A stretch of 64,000 bases of DNA from Novosphingobium sp. TH158 (GCF_002855555.1 NZ_PKRT01000001.1:1888001-1952000); one strand, 5' to 3'; shown: positions 53,326 to 63,583, counted from the stretch's first letter. Numbers and translations: made by a program. The notes: generated by a model from the sequence alone, not told the origin.

Positions 53326-54685
53326 CCGCATTCCCTGTTTCTGCCCCGCGGGGCGCTGGCATCAAAAGAGCCACCGCCGCTGCCGCCAGAAATGCCAGCG
53401 ACATAGACCGAAGCGGATAATCCACTATCGAATGCAGCGCAATCACGGCCAGGGCAGTCGTCGAAAAAACCACTTGGGAACGCGAGCTTGCAGGACACTC
53501 TTGCCAAGCCTGGCGGAGCAGCCCCGCGACGTTCCAACTGATCGCCGCCAGCAGCATCGCGGCGAAAATTCCCCCCTCGACGAGGATCTCCAGATAGTCG
53601 TTGTGCGCCCGGTTGGTCAGCGTTGCATCGATCACCTCGAGCGGCTCCACGGCGACGAAGGCGGGAACGAATCCCCCCATCCCGACACCCCAGGGAAAAT
53701 ACTGACGGATAACAAAAAGCGTATCGTGCCAGATCTGGGGCCGCAGCTCTCCCGAATCGCCGAAGCGCCTCACCACCCGTTCCACCACGCCCGCTTGCGC
53801 GAATATGGCCACGATCACGAGAACCGCGACAATTGAGATGGCGCCGCCGATTCGCAAAGCCTTCCGATCGAACCTGAGCCAGGGCCATACGATAGCCAGG
53901 ACCCCGGCCCATGCCACCGGCAGCAGCAGGATCCCGGCCCGCGAACCCGTGAGGAAAACGCCGATGGTGAACAGCCCGACAAGCCCTGCCGATAGCAGCA
54001 GCCGGTAGCTCTGGGTCAGGCGCGAATGCGTCTTGAACTCGCCATATTCGCGCACGGTGGCAACGGCGGCGACCATGGCGATAAGGAAGACATCGGCCGC
54101 GGCATTATGGTTGGCCTGGAAGCCGTTCAGGAAACCGACATCGCGCTCGTAAAAACGGAAAGCGTTAGCTTCACCACCTGCCAGTTGGCCCGCGCCGACG
54201 ACGAGCCCGAGCAGGGACATCGAAGCGATCATCGCCATTACCGTGGCCCGCCCACCGCGCCTCAGGCCGGCAACCATCAGCATGAAGGCCGCTGCGGGAA
54301 GCAGCGCCAGCAGCGAAGCAAGCGTGCGGAGCGGGTCGAGCGACCAGGGGTGCCAGCTATCCTGCGCGCCGACAAGGGCCAAGGATTCCCTGGTGAGCTC
54401 ACGCCCCGGCAGAGCCTGCCACACCATGGGCGGCAGCGGGATCATCTGGACCAGCGGAAGGACGATCAGCAGGCCGGCAATTACCCAGGCCCGGCGATCC
54501 GCCGACACGAAGGGAAAGCGCAGTGGCGAGAGGACAACCCAAACAGCGCAGGCGAGCGCCGCAATTCCCTGAAGCAGCATTTCGGGAAGCGGCCAAGGCG
54601 AACCGCCGCCGCCAAGCACGACGGCGCACCCGACCAGCAGAGCCGCGATAATCACCTGTCCGGTGCTTGAGCGAACTGGATCCAA
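53318..54685 (-). CDS. O-antigen ligase/Wzy-type polysaccharide polymerase
   Basis: About 455 residues with 10-12 transmembrane helices and a large periplasmic loop. The Wzy_C-like region contains NGFQANHNAAADVFL and GVFLTGSRAGILLLP, and near the end NRAHNDYLEILVEGG is the conserved H-N-D-Y-L of O-antigen ligases/polymerases. The frame opens at an ATG at 54736, but that codon lies in the terminator of the upstream gene; a TTG at 54685 after GGGGGG is more likely. It polymerises EPS repeat units. Confidence 0.87.
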   Translation of the reverse strand: MDPVRSSTGQVIIAALLVGCAVVLGGGGSPWPLPEMLLQGIAALACAVWVVLSPLRFPFVSADRRAWVIAGLLIVLPLVQMIPLPPMVWQALPGRELTRESLALVGAQDSWHPWSLDPLRTLASLLALLPAAAFMLMVAGLRRGGRATVMAMIASMSLLGLVVGAGQLAGGEANAFRFYERDVGFLNGFQANHNAAADVFLIAMVAAVATVREYGEFKTHSRLTQSYRLLLSAGLVGLFTIGVFLTGSRAGILLLPVAWAGVLAIVWPWLRFDRKALRIGGAISIVAVLVIVAIFAQAGVVERVVRRFGDSGELRPQIWHDTLFVIRQYFPWGVGMGGFVPAFVAVEPLEVIDATLTNRAHNDYLEILVEGGIFAAMLLAAISWNVAGLLRQAWQECPASSRSQVVFSTTALAVIALHSIVDYPLRSMSLAFLAAAAVALLMPAPRGAETGNADV

Positions 54686-54708
54686 AATGCCCCCCCAGGC
54701 CAAAGAAA

Positions 54709-54733
54709 AACCCCCTCCGACTTGAAGGGGGTT
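54709..54733 (-). terminator. Rho-independent terminator after the small secreted protein gene
   Basis: An 8-pair stem AACCCCCT/AGGGGGTT with a 9-base loop, followed on the minus strand by TTTTTCTTT. It is 45 bases past the stop at 54778 and overlaps the apparent first codons of the polymerase frame. Confidence 0.8.
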
Positions 54734-54777
54734 CATCCGGTCAGGTCGATCCCGACATCACGATCAGCAACCGGCCT

Positions 54778-55209
54778 TCAGCCCGGCGACTTCTTGCTGA
54801 CTGCGACCACAAGGCCACCTGCGCCCACCGAACCGACCAGAATGCCGAGCACACCGCCGCCGGCGCCCGCCGAGCTGGCAGCCTGACCTGCTTCTGCGCC
54901 AACCGGAGCATCTGCGCATTCGCGGGTCTGCTGAAGCTGTCGCACGATACCTTCGGCATTGCCGTTGCTTTCACTGGGACCAGTGAGAACGTTACAAACA
55001 CAGGAGCCGTCATCAAGCTGTTGACGGGTCACGTTCGCCTCGCCCGGGGTGCCGGTGCGAATCACGTTAACCGTGCACTGGCCGCCAGTAGCGCCGGCAG
55101 CGAGCACAGGGAGGGGCAGCGATGAAACCGCGCGCGTTTCTGCGCTTGCAGCAACACCAGCGGTAACCAGGCCGGCTGCTGCGAGCGCGGCGAAAATCTG
55201 GCTTGTCAC
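54778..55209 (-). CDS. Small exported protein with C-terminal glycine-rich membrane segment
   Basis: 143 residues from a GTG preceded by GGAGG. Signal peptide to about residue 24, a middle with four Cys (two in CVC, and others at TGGQC and REC), and a C-terminal glycine/alanine transmembrane helix (GGGVLGILVGSVGAGGLVVAV) with basic end. Flanked by EPS genes, ended by its own terminator and preceded by an inverted repeat, so independently controlled. No family recognised. Confidence 0.75.
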   Translation of the reverse strand: MTSQIFAALAAAGLVTAGVAASAETRAVSSLPLPVLAAGATGGQCTVNVIRTGTPGEANVTRQQLDDGSCVCNVLTGPSESNGNAEGIVRQLQQTRECADAPVGAEAGQAASSAGAGGGVLGILVGSVGAGGLVVAVSKKSPG

Positions 55210-55229
55210 AATCTGCCTCCAAATACGCT

Positions 55230-55247
55230 TTAGGTTTATTTACCTAA
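55230..55247. promoter_or_regulatory. TTAGGT-N6-ACCTAA inverted repeat upstream of 54778-55209
   Basis: Perfect six-base arms around TTATTT, 21-38 bases before the GTG start, where a regulator would cover the promoter or leader. The right arm extends to ACCTAAGTAG, which also occurs upstream of the fimbrial operon (42529-42538, opposite strand). Confidence 0.45.
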
Positions 55248-55356
55248 GTAGGCAGCCTGAGTCTATTCCAATTCGCAAGCACAGCAAGACTTTCAATTAA
55301 TTTTTGTGCATTGCAGCACGGATGTCCGGCGCCGTCGCAAAGGAAAGCCGCCGACC

Positions 55357-56760
55357 TCAATAGGCCCGGTCATGCACCAGCACCCTTATGGTTGCGACAA
55401 CGATGCCGAGATCGCGCCAGATCGACCAGCCGTTAAGGTATTCGAGGTCCGCGCCGAGGCGCTGCTCAAGATCGGACTCGTGGTCAGTCGCACCGCGATA
55501 ACCGCGCACCTGCGCCAGGCCGGTCAGGCCGGGCTTCAGGGCATGGCGCAGCCAGTAGCGTGTATCGACTTCCCAGAAAAGCTTGTCGCCAGCCTGGCTG
55601 CCGATAGCGTGCGGTCTCGGCCCGACGATCGACATGTCTCCGGCAAGGACATTGAACAGCTGCGGCAGTTCATCGATCGAGGTGCGACGGATGAAGGCAC
55701 CGATGCGCGTAACCCGCTGGTCATCGCGGGCGGTCGAAACGTTGCCTTCCTCGTCAAGGCTGGCCACACGCATCGAGCGGAACTTGTACATCCGGAAGAA
55801 CGTATTGCCGCGTCCGATGCGGCGCTGGACAAACAGGGCCGGGCCACCGTCTTCCGCCATGATGAGCAGCGCGACGACAAGCAGCAGGGGAGAGAGCGCG
55901 AAGATCGCCAGGCCCGAAAAGGCGACATCGAATGCGCGCTTCATCGCCCTTGCCCGAAGGCCCAGCGGCCCCACCGAAACCAGCAGCAGACCGTGCCCGC
56001 CGGCCTTGCGCGCGCCAAGGGCATCGAGTTCGGCAATGGTATCGTCGATTACTTCGCCGGCAATTGCCGCACCCTTGAAGATCAGCGCCCAGGCGTGGCG
56101 ACGTTCGGGCGGGCAGGACACGATCACCCGGTCGCAGCCGCGCAGCACCTTGCCGATCCGGTCAAGCGCAACCGGGTCGGAAGCATCGGGCACAAGCCGG
56201 CGCTTGCGCGCATCCACCTGCATTGCGCCCGCCAGGTTGATCGGCGGTCCGCCATCATCGATGACCAGTTCGTTGGTCACCCGCGCGCCGCAGCGCCACC
56301 TTACAAAGCCGCGCATCTGCGCGCGCAGCCACGGCAGCATGAAGGCGGCAAACGCGATGCCCAGCGTGAAGCTGGCGCGCGAAAAGTCCCGGCTGGACTT
56401 GGTGTAGAAGGCAATGAAGACGACCGCTGCCGACGAGATGAGCAGGGCGATCAGCGCCCTTGCCGCGCCGAATTCCCAGCTTTGCAGCGTGCGCAGCGAA
56501 TAGGCGTTGTTGTAAAGCGCAACCGTAAGGAACACGGGCAGGACGATCTGCCCCAGCACCAGGCCCATCTCGGCGCCTTCGCTGCCGAGATAGATCCATC
56601 CGCCAAGCAGGAATGCGCCCAGCACCATGGCGATATCGCCGATGAGGATCGCCAGGTAGCTTTGCAGTCGCCGCCGTTCCAGACCGGGCACGGAACCGGC
56701 CGGAGCGCTCTGCGCCCCACCTTTCCTGACTACCGGTACGGGATTTGCTTCGGCGTTCAT
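55357..56760 (-). CDS. Polyprenyl-phosphate glycosyl-1-phosphate transferase (EPS priming)
   Basis: 467 residues, WcaJ/PglC-superfamily. Four N-terminal helices, a nucleotide-fold middle, then the bacterial sugar transferase domain: RAFDVAFSGLAIFALSPLLLV membrane hairpin, QRRIGRGNTFFRMYKFRSM, DELPQLFNVLAGDMSIVGPRP. It attaches the first sugar phosphate to undecaprenyl phosphate. The ATG at 56760 (MNAEANPV) is the natural start. First gene of the EPS block. Confidence 0.92.
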   Translation of the reverse strand: MNAEANPVPVVRKGGAQSAPAGSVPGLERRRLQSYLAILIGDIAMVLGAFLLGGWIYLGSEGAEMGLVLGQIVLPVFLTVALYNNAYSLRTLQSWEFGAARALIALLISSAAVVFIAFYTKSSRDFSRASFTLGIAFAAFMLPWLRAQMRGFVRWRCGARVTNELVIDDGGPPINLAGAMQVDARKRRLVPDASDPVALDRIGKVLRGCDRVIVSCPPERRHAWALIFKGAAIAGEVIDDTIAELDALGARKAGGHGLLLVSVGPLGLRARAMKRAFDVAFSGLAIFALSPLLLVVALLIMAEDGGPALFVQRRIGRGNTFFRMYKFRSMRVASLDEEGNVSTARDDQRVTRIGAFIRRTSIDELPQLFNVLAGDMSIVGPRPHAIGSQAGDKLFWEVDTRYWLRHALKPGLTGLAQVRGYRGATDHESDLEQRLGADLEYLNGWSIWRDLGIVVATIRVLVHDRAY

Positions 56761-56925
56761 CGTGCGTCTGCGGTTCGTTCCCAGCGGGCGCCAAGAGACC
56801 ACCAAGGCACTGATGTGCCATTGGTTCCCCTCGCCCTTGTTGCGTTGCAACCAAGACCTAGAACAACCGAATTGTAAAGCTAATATACGTGTAACTACCG
56901 AGTGCCAGATTGGGGCGATACCCGG

Positions 56926-57957
56926 TCAATTCCTTCCCGCGGCAAAGCGGGCAATCTCGGTCAGCTCCTGGGCGAGAAGCAGTTCGGCAGACTGGCTGTT
57001 CGCCAGCAGCGCGCGGTGCAACGCGGTGAGGCGGTCAAGCAGACGCTCCAGCTTCCGCCCCCGCCAGCGCTGCAGCTGCGCCTGGAAATCGCGTTCGTCT
57101 TTCCAGAAAATGCGGCGCGCATTCTTCTCCGCCTCGACCAGCGCCCTCACATCGCCCCGCGGCCCCAGCTTGCTGGCCAGCTGCGCCAGTTGCGCAGCAC
57201 GGCGCTCGAACTGGATGAGCAGACCGACCGGGCTGAGACCCAGTTCGCGCATCCGGCGGATTTCCGAGGCCAGCTTGTTGGTTTCGCCTGACAGCACGGC
57301 ATTGACGATGGGCATCATGCCATCATCCCCGGTAGAGGCTCCGATCGCATCGAGAGCGGCCAGGTCCGCCGTGCGGGGCCGTTCGATGCTGGCATCGAGA
57401 AAGAGCGCAAGCTTGTTCACCTCGCTTTGCGCCAGCCGCGTATCCAGCCCGGATGCGCGGGCAATCCGTTCGGCCACCGCCCCATCGATCTTCAGTCCGG
57501 CGGCATTGCACATTTCGCGCACCGCCGCGGCAACGGACCGCAAGTCCGGCGGCCAGAAGATCGCGAACAGCGCGTCCTTGCGATCGGCCAGCAGCTTTGC
57601 CGTACGGCTCTTGTCGGTGGCATTGGCGGCAACGATCAGGACTGGGCAGGCTTCGACATCGCTCGACAGCAGGATTTCGACTGCTTCGGCCACCTCATCG
57701 CCCTGCGCGCGTACCCAGATATGGCGCTTGTCGCCGAACAGCGAAGTCGATCGCGCCTCGTCCCCCAGGCGGACCGGATCCTTCTTGAGCTCGGCGCCGG
57801 TGAGCTCGACCCGCTCGCCGATATCGGGAATTAGGCCCGCGATCCTGAAGGCGGCATCCTGCGCCCCTGCCTCGTCCTGACCGCAGAAGAAGAACACCCG
57901 CGCCTGCGCCGCCGCCTTTGGCGCTAGGCTGCCGAAATCGCGATTGGTGGCCTTCAC
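56926..57957 (-). CDS. holA: DNA polymerase III subunit delta
   Basis: 343 residues; clamp-loader delta subunit. RVFFFCGQDEAGAQDAA is the N-terminal AAA+ start, followed by the delta pattern FGDKRHIWV and, in the C-terminal collar domain, LSPVGLLIQFERRAAQLAQL. Overlaps lptE by four bases; the leuS-lptE-holA order is common in alphaproteobacteria. Confidence 0.93.
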   Translation of the reverse strand: MKATNRDFGSLAPKAAAQARVFFFCGQDEAGAQDAAFRIAGLIPDIGERVELTGAELKKDPVRLGDEARSTSLFGDKRHIWVRAQGDEVAEAVEILLSSDVEACPVLIVAANATDKSRTAKLLADRKDALFAIFWPPDLRSVAAAVREMCNAAGLKIDGAVAERIARASGLDTRLAQSEVNKLALFLDASIERPRTADLAALDAIGASTGDDGMMPIVNAVLSGETNKLASEIRRMRELGLSPVGLLIQFERRAAQLAQLASKLGPRGDVRALVEAEKNARRIFWKDERDFQAQLQRWRGRKLERLLDRLTALHRALLANSQSAELLLAQELTEIARFAAGRN

Positions 57958-58463
57958 TTGGCCGCAGCCGCGCCCTTGCGCAATTGCAGGGCGATCTGCG
58001 TGATCATGCGATCGGCAACGTCTTCGGCAAGGTTTTCGAGCGCCTTGTTCTCCGCCGCGATGGCCGCATATTCGGAGGAAACCACGTCGATACCGGCATC
58101 AGAACCGGCCGTGGCATCAAGCAGGATCTCGCCCGAAGCCAAATCGACAAGCTGGTAACGCGCACGCAGCGTGCGGCGCTCGCGGCCGATGGTATCGTCA
58201 GACAGCAGGCCGAGGCCTTCGAGCCGGTCGTCCAGCCGCACATCGAGCCGGTAACGCGCCACGCCCGAAGAACCGGCACTGCGCAGCCGGTCATTCAGCG
58301 CATTGCGCATCAGCCAGCCGGCACGCCCTTCGATCGCGGGCACGTCGATCCCTGCAAGGCCCTGCGCCACGGCACCCGAACCACCCCCGGCATACATCGG
58401 CTGGAGCCCGCAGCCCGAAAGCGCGAGCGCGGCACCGAGTGCAAGGAGCGCACGCCGGATCAT
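57954..58463 (-). CDS. lptE: LPS-assembly lipoprotein LptE
   Basis: 169 residues with a lipoprotein signal ([19 protein letters not shown]), then [10 protein letters not shown] typical of alphaproteobacterial LptE and a small alpha/beta domain. LptE plugs the LptD barrel that inserts lipopolysaccharide. Start overlaps the leuS stop by four bases. Confidence 0.92.
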   Translation of the reverse strand: MIRRALLALGAALALSGCGLQPMYAGGGSGAVAQGLAGIDVPAIEGRAGWLMRNALNDRLRSAGSSGVARYRLDVRLDDRLEGLGLLSDDTIGRERRTLRARYQLVDLASGEILLDATAGSDAGIDVVSSEYAAIAAENKALENLAEDVADRMITQIALQLRKGAAAAK

Positions 58464-60982
58464 GCTACCAGGTTCACCAGCCGGTCGGGCACGACGATCA
58501 CCTTCTTCACAGCCTTGCCATCAAGCGCACGCTGGACCTTCTCGCTGGCGAGCGCAAGCGCCTCGACCTCTTCCTTCGGCAGGCCCTTGGCAACCGTGAT
58601 CGTATCGCGCAGCTTGCCAAGCACCTGCACGGCAATGGTCACCTCGTCCTCGACGAGCAGCGCCGGATCGACCGACGGCCAGGCCGCATCGGCAACCAGC
58701 CCTTCGCCACCGATCCCCGCCCATGCCTCTTCGGCAAGGTGCGGCATCATCGGCGCGCACAGCAGCAGCAGGCTGCGAATGGCGGCACTCCGGCTGGCAG
58801 AGGGGGCGGCCTTCTCGATTACCCCGGTCAGCTCGTAAATGCGGGCGACCGCCTTGTTGAAGCCCAGCGAGGCGATGTCCTGACCGATGGCATGGACGGT
58901 CTGGTGGGTCTTGCGATCAACCGCCTTGTCCTCGCCCGTGGCGGACGCATCGTACTGGCCGAACAGGCGCCACAGGCGCTGGACGAAGCGCGCGCAGCCT
59001 TCGATTCCGGCTTCCGACCACGGCAGGTCGCGCTCGGGCGGGCTGTCGGACAGCATGAACCAGCGCACCGCATCGGCGCCGTACTGGGCAATGATGTCGT
59101 CGGGGTCGACCACGTTCTTCTTCGACTTCGACATCTTGATGACACGGCCGATTTCCACCGGCTGGCCATCGGCCCTGAGCACTGCCGAATCTCCGCCCCG
59201 GTCGATTTCGGCAGGGCTGAAATAGACCGGCTGGCCGTTCGCAGGATCGACGCGCGAATAGGTCTCGTGCGTGACCATGCCCTGGGTAAACAGGCTGGCA
59301 AAGGGTTCCTTGACGTCGATCAGCCCGATGTGGGCCAGCACGCGGGTCCAGAAGCGGGCATAGAGCAGGTGGAGGATCGCGTGTTCGATCCCGCCGATGT
59401 ACTGTTCGACCGGCAGCCACTTCCTGATGGCCTCGGCATCGAACGGCTTGTCCGCCGGCTGACTGGCGAAACGCAGGAAGTACCACGATGAATCGACGAA
59501 GGTGTCGAGCGTATCGGTCTCGCGCTGGGCCGGCTTGCCGCACTGCGGGCAATCGACGTGCTTCCAGGTCGGGTGGCGCAGCAGCGGATTGCCGGGGGTC
59601 TTGAAATCGACATCCTCCGGCAGGGTAACGGGCAGGTCCTTCTTGGGAACCGGCACCACGCCGCAGACTTCGCAGTGGATGAAGGGGATCGGCGTACCCC
59701 AGTAGCGCTGGCGCGAAACGCCCCAGTCGCGCAGGCGCCACACCGTCTTGCCCTGGCCCCAACCGCCCGCTTCGGCGCGCCTGATCACTTCGGCCTTGGC
59801 AGCGTTGACCGTCATGCCATCGAGGAAACCGGAGTTGACGAGCACGCCATCGCCCGCCTCTGCCTCACCGGCGAAGGGCTTGTCCGCTTCCTCCGCATTC
59901 GCGGCAACCACGCGCAGGATCGGCAGTTCGTACTTGGTGGCGAATTCGAAGTCGCGCTGGTCGTGGCCCGGCACGGCCATGACCGCGCCGGTGCCGTAGT
60001 CCATCAGCACGAAATTGGCGATGTAGACCGGCAGGTGCTTGCCCGTGAACGGATGCTTCGCGCCGATGCCGGTATCGAAGCCCAGTTTCTCGGCCGTCTC
60101 GAGTTCGGCCGCGGTGGTGCCGCCCTGCTTGCACAGGTCGATGAACCTGGCCGCCTCGCAATTGTTCATCGCCACGCCCTGCGCGATCGGGTGATCGGCC
60201 GCGACGGCAACGAAGCTGGCGCCGAAAATCGTGTCGGGGCGGGTGGTATAGACCTCAAGGCTCTCGCCATTCGACAGCTCGAAGGCGAACTGCAGGCCCT
60301 GGCTCTTGCCGATCCAGTTGGCCTGCATGGTGCGGACCTTCTCGGGCCAGTTCTCCAGCCCGTCGAGCCCTTCGAGCAGGTCATCGGCGAACTGGGTGAT
60401 CTTGAGGAACCACTGGTTGAGCTTGCGCTTCTCGACCAGGGCGCCCGAGCGCCAGCCGCGCCCGTCGATCACCTGTTCGTTGGCCAGCACGGTCATGTCG
60501 ACCGGGTCCCAGTTGACCGCCGATTCCTTGCGATAGACGAGGCCCGCCGCATAGAGATCAAGGAACAGCGCCTGTTCGTGGCCGTAGTATTCCGGCTCGC
60601 AGGTCGCCAGCTCGCGGCTCCAGTCAAGCGCGAAACCAAGGCGCTTGAGCTGGGCCTTCATGTTGGCGATGTTGTCACGCGTCCAGCCGCCGGGATGGAC
60701 GCCCTTTTCCATCGCCGCGTTTTCCGCCGGCATGCCGAAGGCGTCCCAACCCATCGGGTGCAGCACTTCATGGCCCTGCATCTTCTTGGCGCGGGCGATC
60801 ACGTCGCCCATCGTGTAGTTGCGCACGTGGCCGATGTGTATGCGGCCCGAAGGATAGGGGAACATCTCCAGCACGTAGGAGCGCGGTTTCGCGCTGCCAT
60901 CGTCGGCGCGGAAGGTCTGCCGCTCGTCCCATATGCGTTGCCAGCGCCCGTCGGCGACGGACGGATCGAACCGCTCACTCAT
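58460..60982 (-). CDS. leuS: Leucyl-tRNA synthetase
   Basis: 840 residues, class I synthetase. HIGH at 49-52 ([12 protein letters not shown]), editing domain with [12 protein letters not shown], and KMSKSKKN near the C-terminus. Full length. First of the leuS-lptE-holA set, 20 bases after the DUF3576 gene. Confidence 0.98.
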   Translation of the reverse strand: MSERFDPSVADGRWQRIWDERQTFRADDGSAKPRSYVLEMFPYPSGRIHIGHVRNYTMGDVIARAKKMQGHEVLHPMGWDAFGMPAENAAMEKGVHPGGWTRDNIANMKAQLKRLGFALDWSRELATCEPEYYGHEQALFLDLYAAGLVYRKESAVNWDPVDMTVLANEQVIDGRGWRSGALVEKRKLNQWFLKITQFADDLLEGLDGLENWPEKVRTMQANWIGKSQGLQFAFELSNGESLEVYTTRPDTIFGASFVAVAADHPIAQGVAMNNCEAARFIDLCKQGGTTAAELETAEKLGFDTGIGAKHPFTGKHLPVYIANFVLMDYGTGAVMAVPGHDQRDFEFATKYELPILRVVAANAEEADKPFAGEAEAGDGVLVNSGFLDGMTVNAAKAEVIRRAEAGGWGQGKTVWRLRDWGVSRQRYWGTPIPFIHCEVCGVVPVPKKDLPVTLPEDVDFKTPGNPLLRHPTWKHVDCPQCGKPAQRETDTLDTFVDSSWYFLRFASQPADKPFDAEAIRKWLPVEQYIGGIEHAILHLLYARFWTRVLAHIGLIDVKEPFASLFTQGMVTHETYSRVDPANGQPVYFSPAEIDRGGDSAVLRADGQPVEIGRVIKMSKSKKNVVDPDDIIAQYGADAVRWFMLSDSPPERDLPWSEAGIEGCARFVQRLWRLFGQYDASATGEDKAVDRKTHQTVHAIGQDIASLGFNKAVARIYELTGVIEKAAPSASRSAAIRSLLLLCAPMMPHLAEEAWAGIGGEGLVADAAWPSVDPALLVEDEVTIAVQVLGKLRDTITVAKGLPKEEVEALALASEKVQRALDGKAVKKVIVVPDRLVNLVA

Positions 60983-61002
60983 TCATCGTGCCCCTTGTCG
61001 GG

Positions 61003-61464
61003 TCAGTTCTTGACCGCAGACTGGCGCAGGTCGCGCGCCTTGGTGAGGATGATGTCCTCAAGCTTCTGGACCGTCGCCGCCTGGACCGGCGCATCGACCC
61101 ACGCACCGCCCTGCGAAACCTGGCGGCTGGCCGCAACGCGCAGCGCATCGGCGCGCAGGTCCTGGTCGAGGATGGTGACGGTAACCTTCACGCGCTCACC
61201 CGGGTTCTTCGGGTTGGCATACCAGTCGGTAACGATGACACCGCCGTTGCTGTCGGTCTGCACCAGCGGCATGAACGACAGCGCATCCAGGCTGGCGCGC
61301 CACAGGTAGGAATTGACGCCGATCGTGGTGACGCGGGCAGCGGCGAGATCGGCCTTGGGCCGTTCCTTCTTGCCGCATGCCGCCACCGACAACCCCAGCA
61401 TCAGCACAATGCCAGCCTTGGCCAGAACGGACTTGGTCTTGCGGCTTGAGATAGTGCCAGTCAT
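61003..61464 (-). CDS. DUF3576 lipoprotein
   Basis: 153 residues; lipoprotein signal with lipobox VAAC, then the DUF3576 domain (GVNSYLWRASLDALSFMPLVQTDSNGGVIVTDWY). Conserved in alphaproteobacteria upstream of leuS; function unknown. Confidence 0.9.
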   Translation of the reverse strand: MTGTISSRKTKSVLAKAGIVLMLGLSVAACGKKERPKADLAAARVTTIGVNSYLWRASLDALSFMPLVQTDSNGGVIVTDWYANPKNPGERVKVTVTILDQDLRADALRVAASRQVSQGGAWVDAPVQAATVQKLEDIILTKARDLRQSAVKN

Positions 61465-61748
61465 CGTCGATCGGTTCCTGTCAAAATGGGTGCAGCCCGA
61501 GGCCGGGCATTTCGCGCGTTTCGCCTCTATAACCGCGAGGTGGCGCGCGGCAAGCGTTGATACGCGGGCCTGCCACCTAGGGCGCAGGCCCCTTTAACCC
61601 CGAGTGAACAGCGCGATGGCGCCGATTGCCCGCCGGCCGCATCTGCGAATCCACTTGGAATTTGCAGCAAACGGGAGCACATTTGCCGGAGTCTGGGCGA
61701 GTCCCCGTCAGGGCTGGTTCAGGTAACCGGGGGCAAGGTTGCAACGCC

Positions 61749-62495
61749 ATGATCAGGGCCAGGGACATCGATGCACGCGTATCCGGGGTTTCCCCGGCGG
61801 TGCTGATCGCCTGCGCCGTCGGCATGCTGGCCCTGCCCAGCGCGGTTCTGGCCTTTTCCAGTTCCTATGATCCCCGCCCGGTCAGCCTGAACGAACGTGC
61901 CGCCATGGGCACGATCACCCCGGCTTCGGTCGATCCCGCTCTTGCTCGCCAGATCAGCGTGAAGAGCCTGCCCAACGGCCAGATGTTCCGCTTTACTCCC
62001 GCCGGGATTGCCGGGCGGCCCGATCGCTCGATCACCGTTGCGGTGCGCGTCGATGCAACCACCGCCCGCGCCGTCAACGTCCGCGGCGGCCTGGGTGATA
62101 CATCCGGCGCCATGTCGCCGCTGGGCATCGCGCCCACCGCCTATAACCTGGGCGTGGCGCGCGGCTTCCAGGGCTTCACCCTGCCCAAGGACGCGCGGCG
62201 GGGCGAGGACCAGGCGCTTAACAGCTTCAGCCTGAGCGCAGGCGCGCGCAATGCACCTTCGCGCTTTGCCCCGCGCATCGCGCTCGACAACCGCGAGAAT
62301 GCCGGGCGCGCGCCCCGCACGTTTGAAGGCAATGGCGAGGCGACGGTGGATCTGGGTGGCTCCTATCGCCTGGGCAAGAACCTCAACGTCACGGCCGGCG
62401 TGCGCTATTCGCAGGAACGCGACCGCCTAATGCCGTTGACCGATGGCCGGCAGGACAGCCAGGCCGTCTATGTCGGAACCCAGTTCCGCTTCTGA
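61749..62495 (+). CDS. Exported beta-barrel-like outer membrane protein
   Basis: 248 residues from an ATG at 61749. Hydrophobic signal (SPAVLIACAVGMLALPSAVLAF). The rest alternates polar/hydrophobic residues, and the C-terminus GTQFRF ends in Phe, as in outer membrane barrels. Strands such as ATVDLGGSYRLGKNLNVTAGVRYS support a small barrel. No family named. Confidence 0.7.
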   Translation: MIRARDIDARVSGVSPAVLIACAVGMLALPSAVLAFSSSYDPRPVSLNERAAMGTITPASVDPALARQISVKSLPNGQMFRFTPAGIAGRPDRSITVAVRVDATTARAVNVRGGLGDTSGAMSPLGIAPTAYNLGVARGFQGFTLPKDARRGEDQALNSFSLSAGARNAPSRFAPRIALDNRENAGRAPRTFEGNGEATVDLGGSYRLGKNLNVTAGVRYSQERDRLMPLTDGRQDSQAVYVGTQFRF

Positions 62496-62621
62496 CCTCG
62501 CCTCCCTCCGGGAAATCCTCGCAAAATCGCCATCTTGCCGCTTTTGGCGGCTTGTCGCGCGCGCGCGCTCAGCCTAGCATCGGGGGCGAGGAGAGGACCT
62601 CGGCAGAAGGACACGGCGACT

Positions 62622-63344
62622 ATGGGTAGAGTGGCAATCGTTACCGGCGGAACGCGCGGCATTGGCGAGGCGATCAGCCTTGCGCTCAAGGAAATGGGCT
62701 TCACCGTCGCGGCCAATTACGCCGGGAACGAGGCGAAGGCGGCGCAGTTCACCGCAGAGACCGGCATCCCTGCCTACAAGTGGGACGTGGGTGACCATGA
62801 AGCCTGCATCGAAGGCTGCGCGCGCGTCGCGGCAGACCTTGGCCCGATCGACGTCGTCGTCAACAATGCCGGCGTCACCCGCGACGGCGTGCTCCACAAG
62901 ATGAGCTTCGACGACTGGAACGATGTGATGCGCATCAACCTCGGCGGCTGCTTCAACATGGCCAAGGCCACCTTCCCCGGCATGCGCGAACGTGGCTGGG
63001 GGCGCATCGTGAACATCGGCTCGATCAACGGGCAGGCCGGCCAGTATGGCCAGGTGAACTATGCCGCGGCCAAAAGCGGCATTCACGGCTTCACCAAGGC
63101 GCTGGCGCAGGAAGGCGCCAAGTATGGCGTCACCGTCAACGCCATTGCCCCCGGCTACATCGATACCGACATGGTCGCCGCCGTGCCCGCGCCGGTGCTG
63201 GAAAAGATCGTCGCCAAGATCCCCGTTGGCCGCCTGGGCCAGGCCAGCGAGATTGCCCGCGGCGTTGCCTTCCTCTGCTCGGAAAATGCCGGGTTCATTA
63301 CCGGCTCGACCATGAGCATCAACGGCGGCCAGCACATGTATTGA
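62622..63344 (+). CDS. phbB: Acetoacetyl-CoA reductase (PhbB/FabG-type SDR)
   Basis: 240 residues. TGGTRGIGEA cofactor site, VVNNAG, catalytic Ser in NIGSINGQ and YAAAK. GQAGQYGQVNYAAAKSG and the C-terminal INGGQHMY are hallmarks of PHB acetoacetyl-CoA reductases. It reduces acetoacetyl-CoA to (R)-3-hydroxybutyryl-CoA with NADPH. No phaA/phaC nearby in the window. Confidence 0.92.
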   Translation: MGRVAIVTGGTRGIGEAISLALKEMGFTVAANYAGNEAKAAQFTAETGIPAYKWDVGDHEACIEGCARVAADLGPIDVVVNNAGVTRDGVLHKMSFDDWNDVMRINLGGCFNMAKATFPGMRERGWGRIVNIGSINGQAGQYGQVNYAAAKSGIHGFTKALAQEGAKYGVTVNAIAPGYIDTDMVAAVPAPVLEKIVAKIPVGRLGQASEIARGVAFLCSENAGFITGSTMSINGGQHMY

Positions 63345-63346
63345 GG

Positions 63347-63583
63347 GTGACCAGCCCCTATCACCCTCCGGTCAAGCGTTCGGTGGAGATCGCCGGACAC
63401 AAGACCTCGATCAGTCTCGAGCCGCTGTTCTGGGACCTGCTCAGGCAGGCCGCCGAAGCTGAGGGCGTTCCGGTGAACGCCCTCGTCGCGCGGATCGATG
63501 TCGAGCGGATGGCCGCCGATGAGCCTCCGGGGCTCGCTGGCGCCGTCCGGCTCTGGCTGGTCTCAAACCTGTCCCAGCAATAG
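63347..63583 (+). CDS. Ribbon-helix-helix domain protein
   Basis: 78 residues from a GTG at 63347. KRSVEIAGHKTSISLEPLFWDLLRQAAEAEGVPVNALVARID is the RHH_4 fold, a small DNA-binding or regulatory domain common in alphaproteobacteria. It starts three bases after the phbB stop and may be co-transcribed. Its end overlaps the convergent transporter by 21 bases. Confidence 0.82.
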   Translation: MTSPYHPPVKRSVEIAGHKTSISLEPLFWDLLRQAAEAEGVPVNALVARIDVERMAADEPPGLAGAVRLWLVSNLSQQ

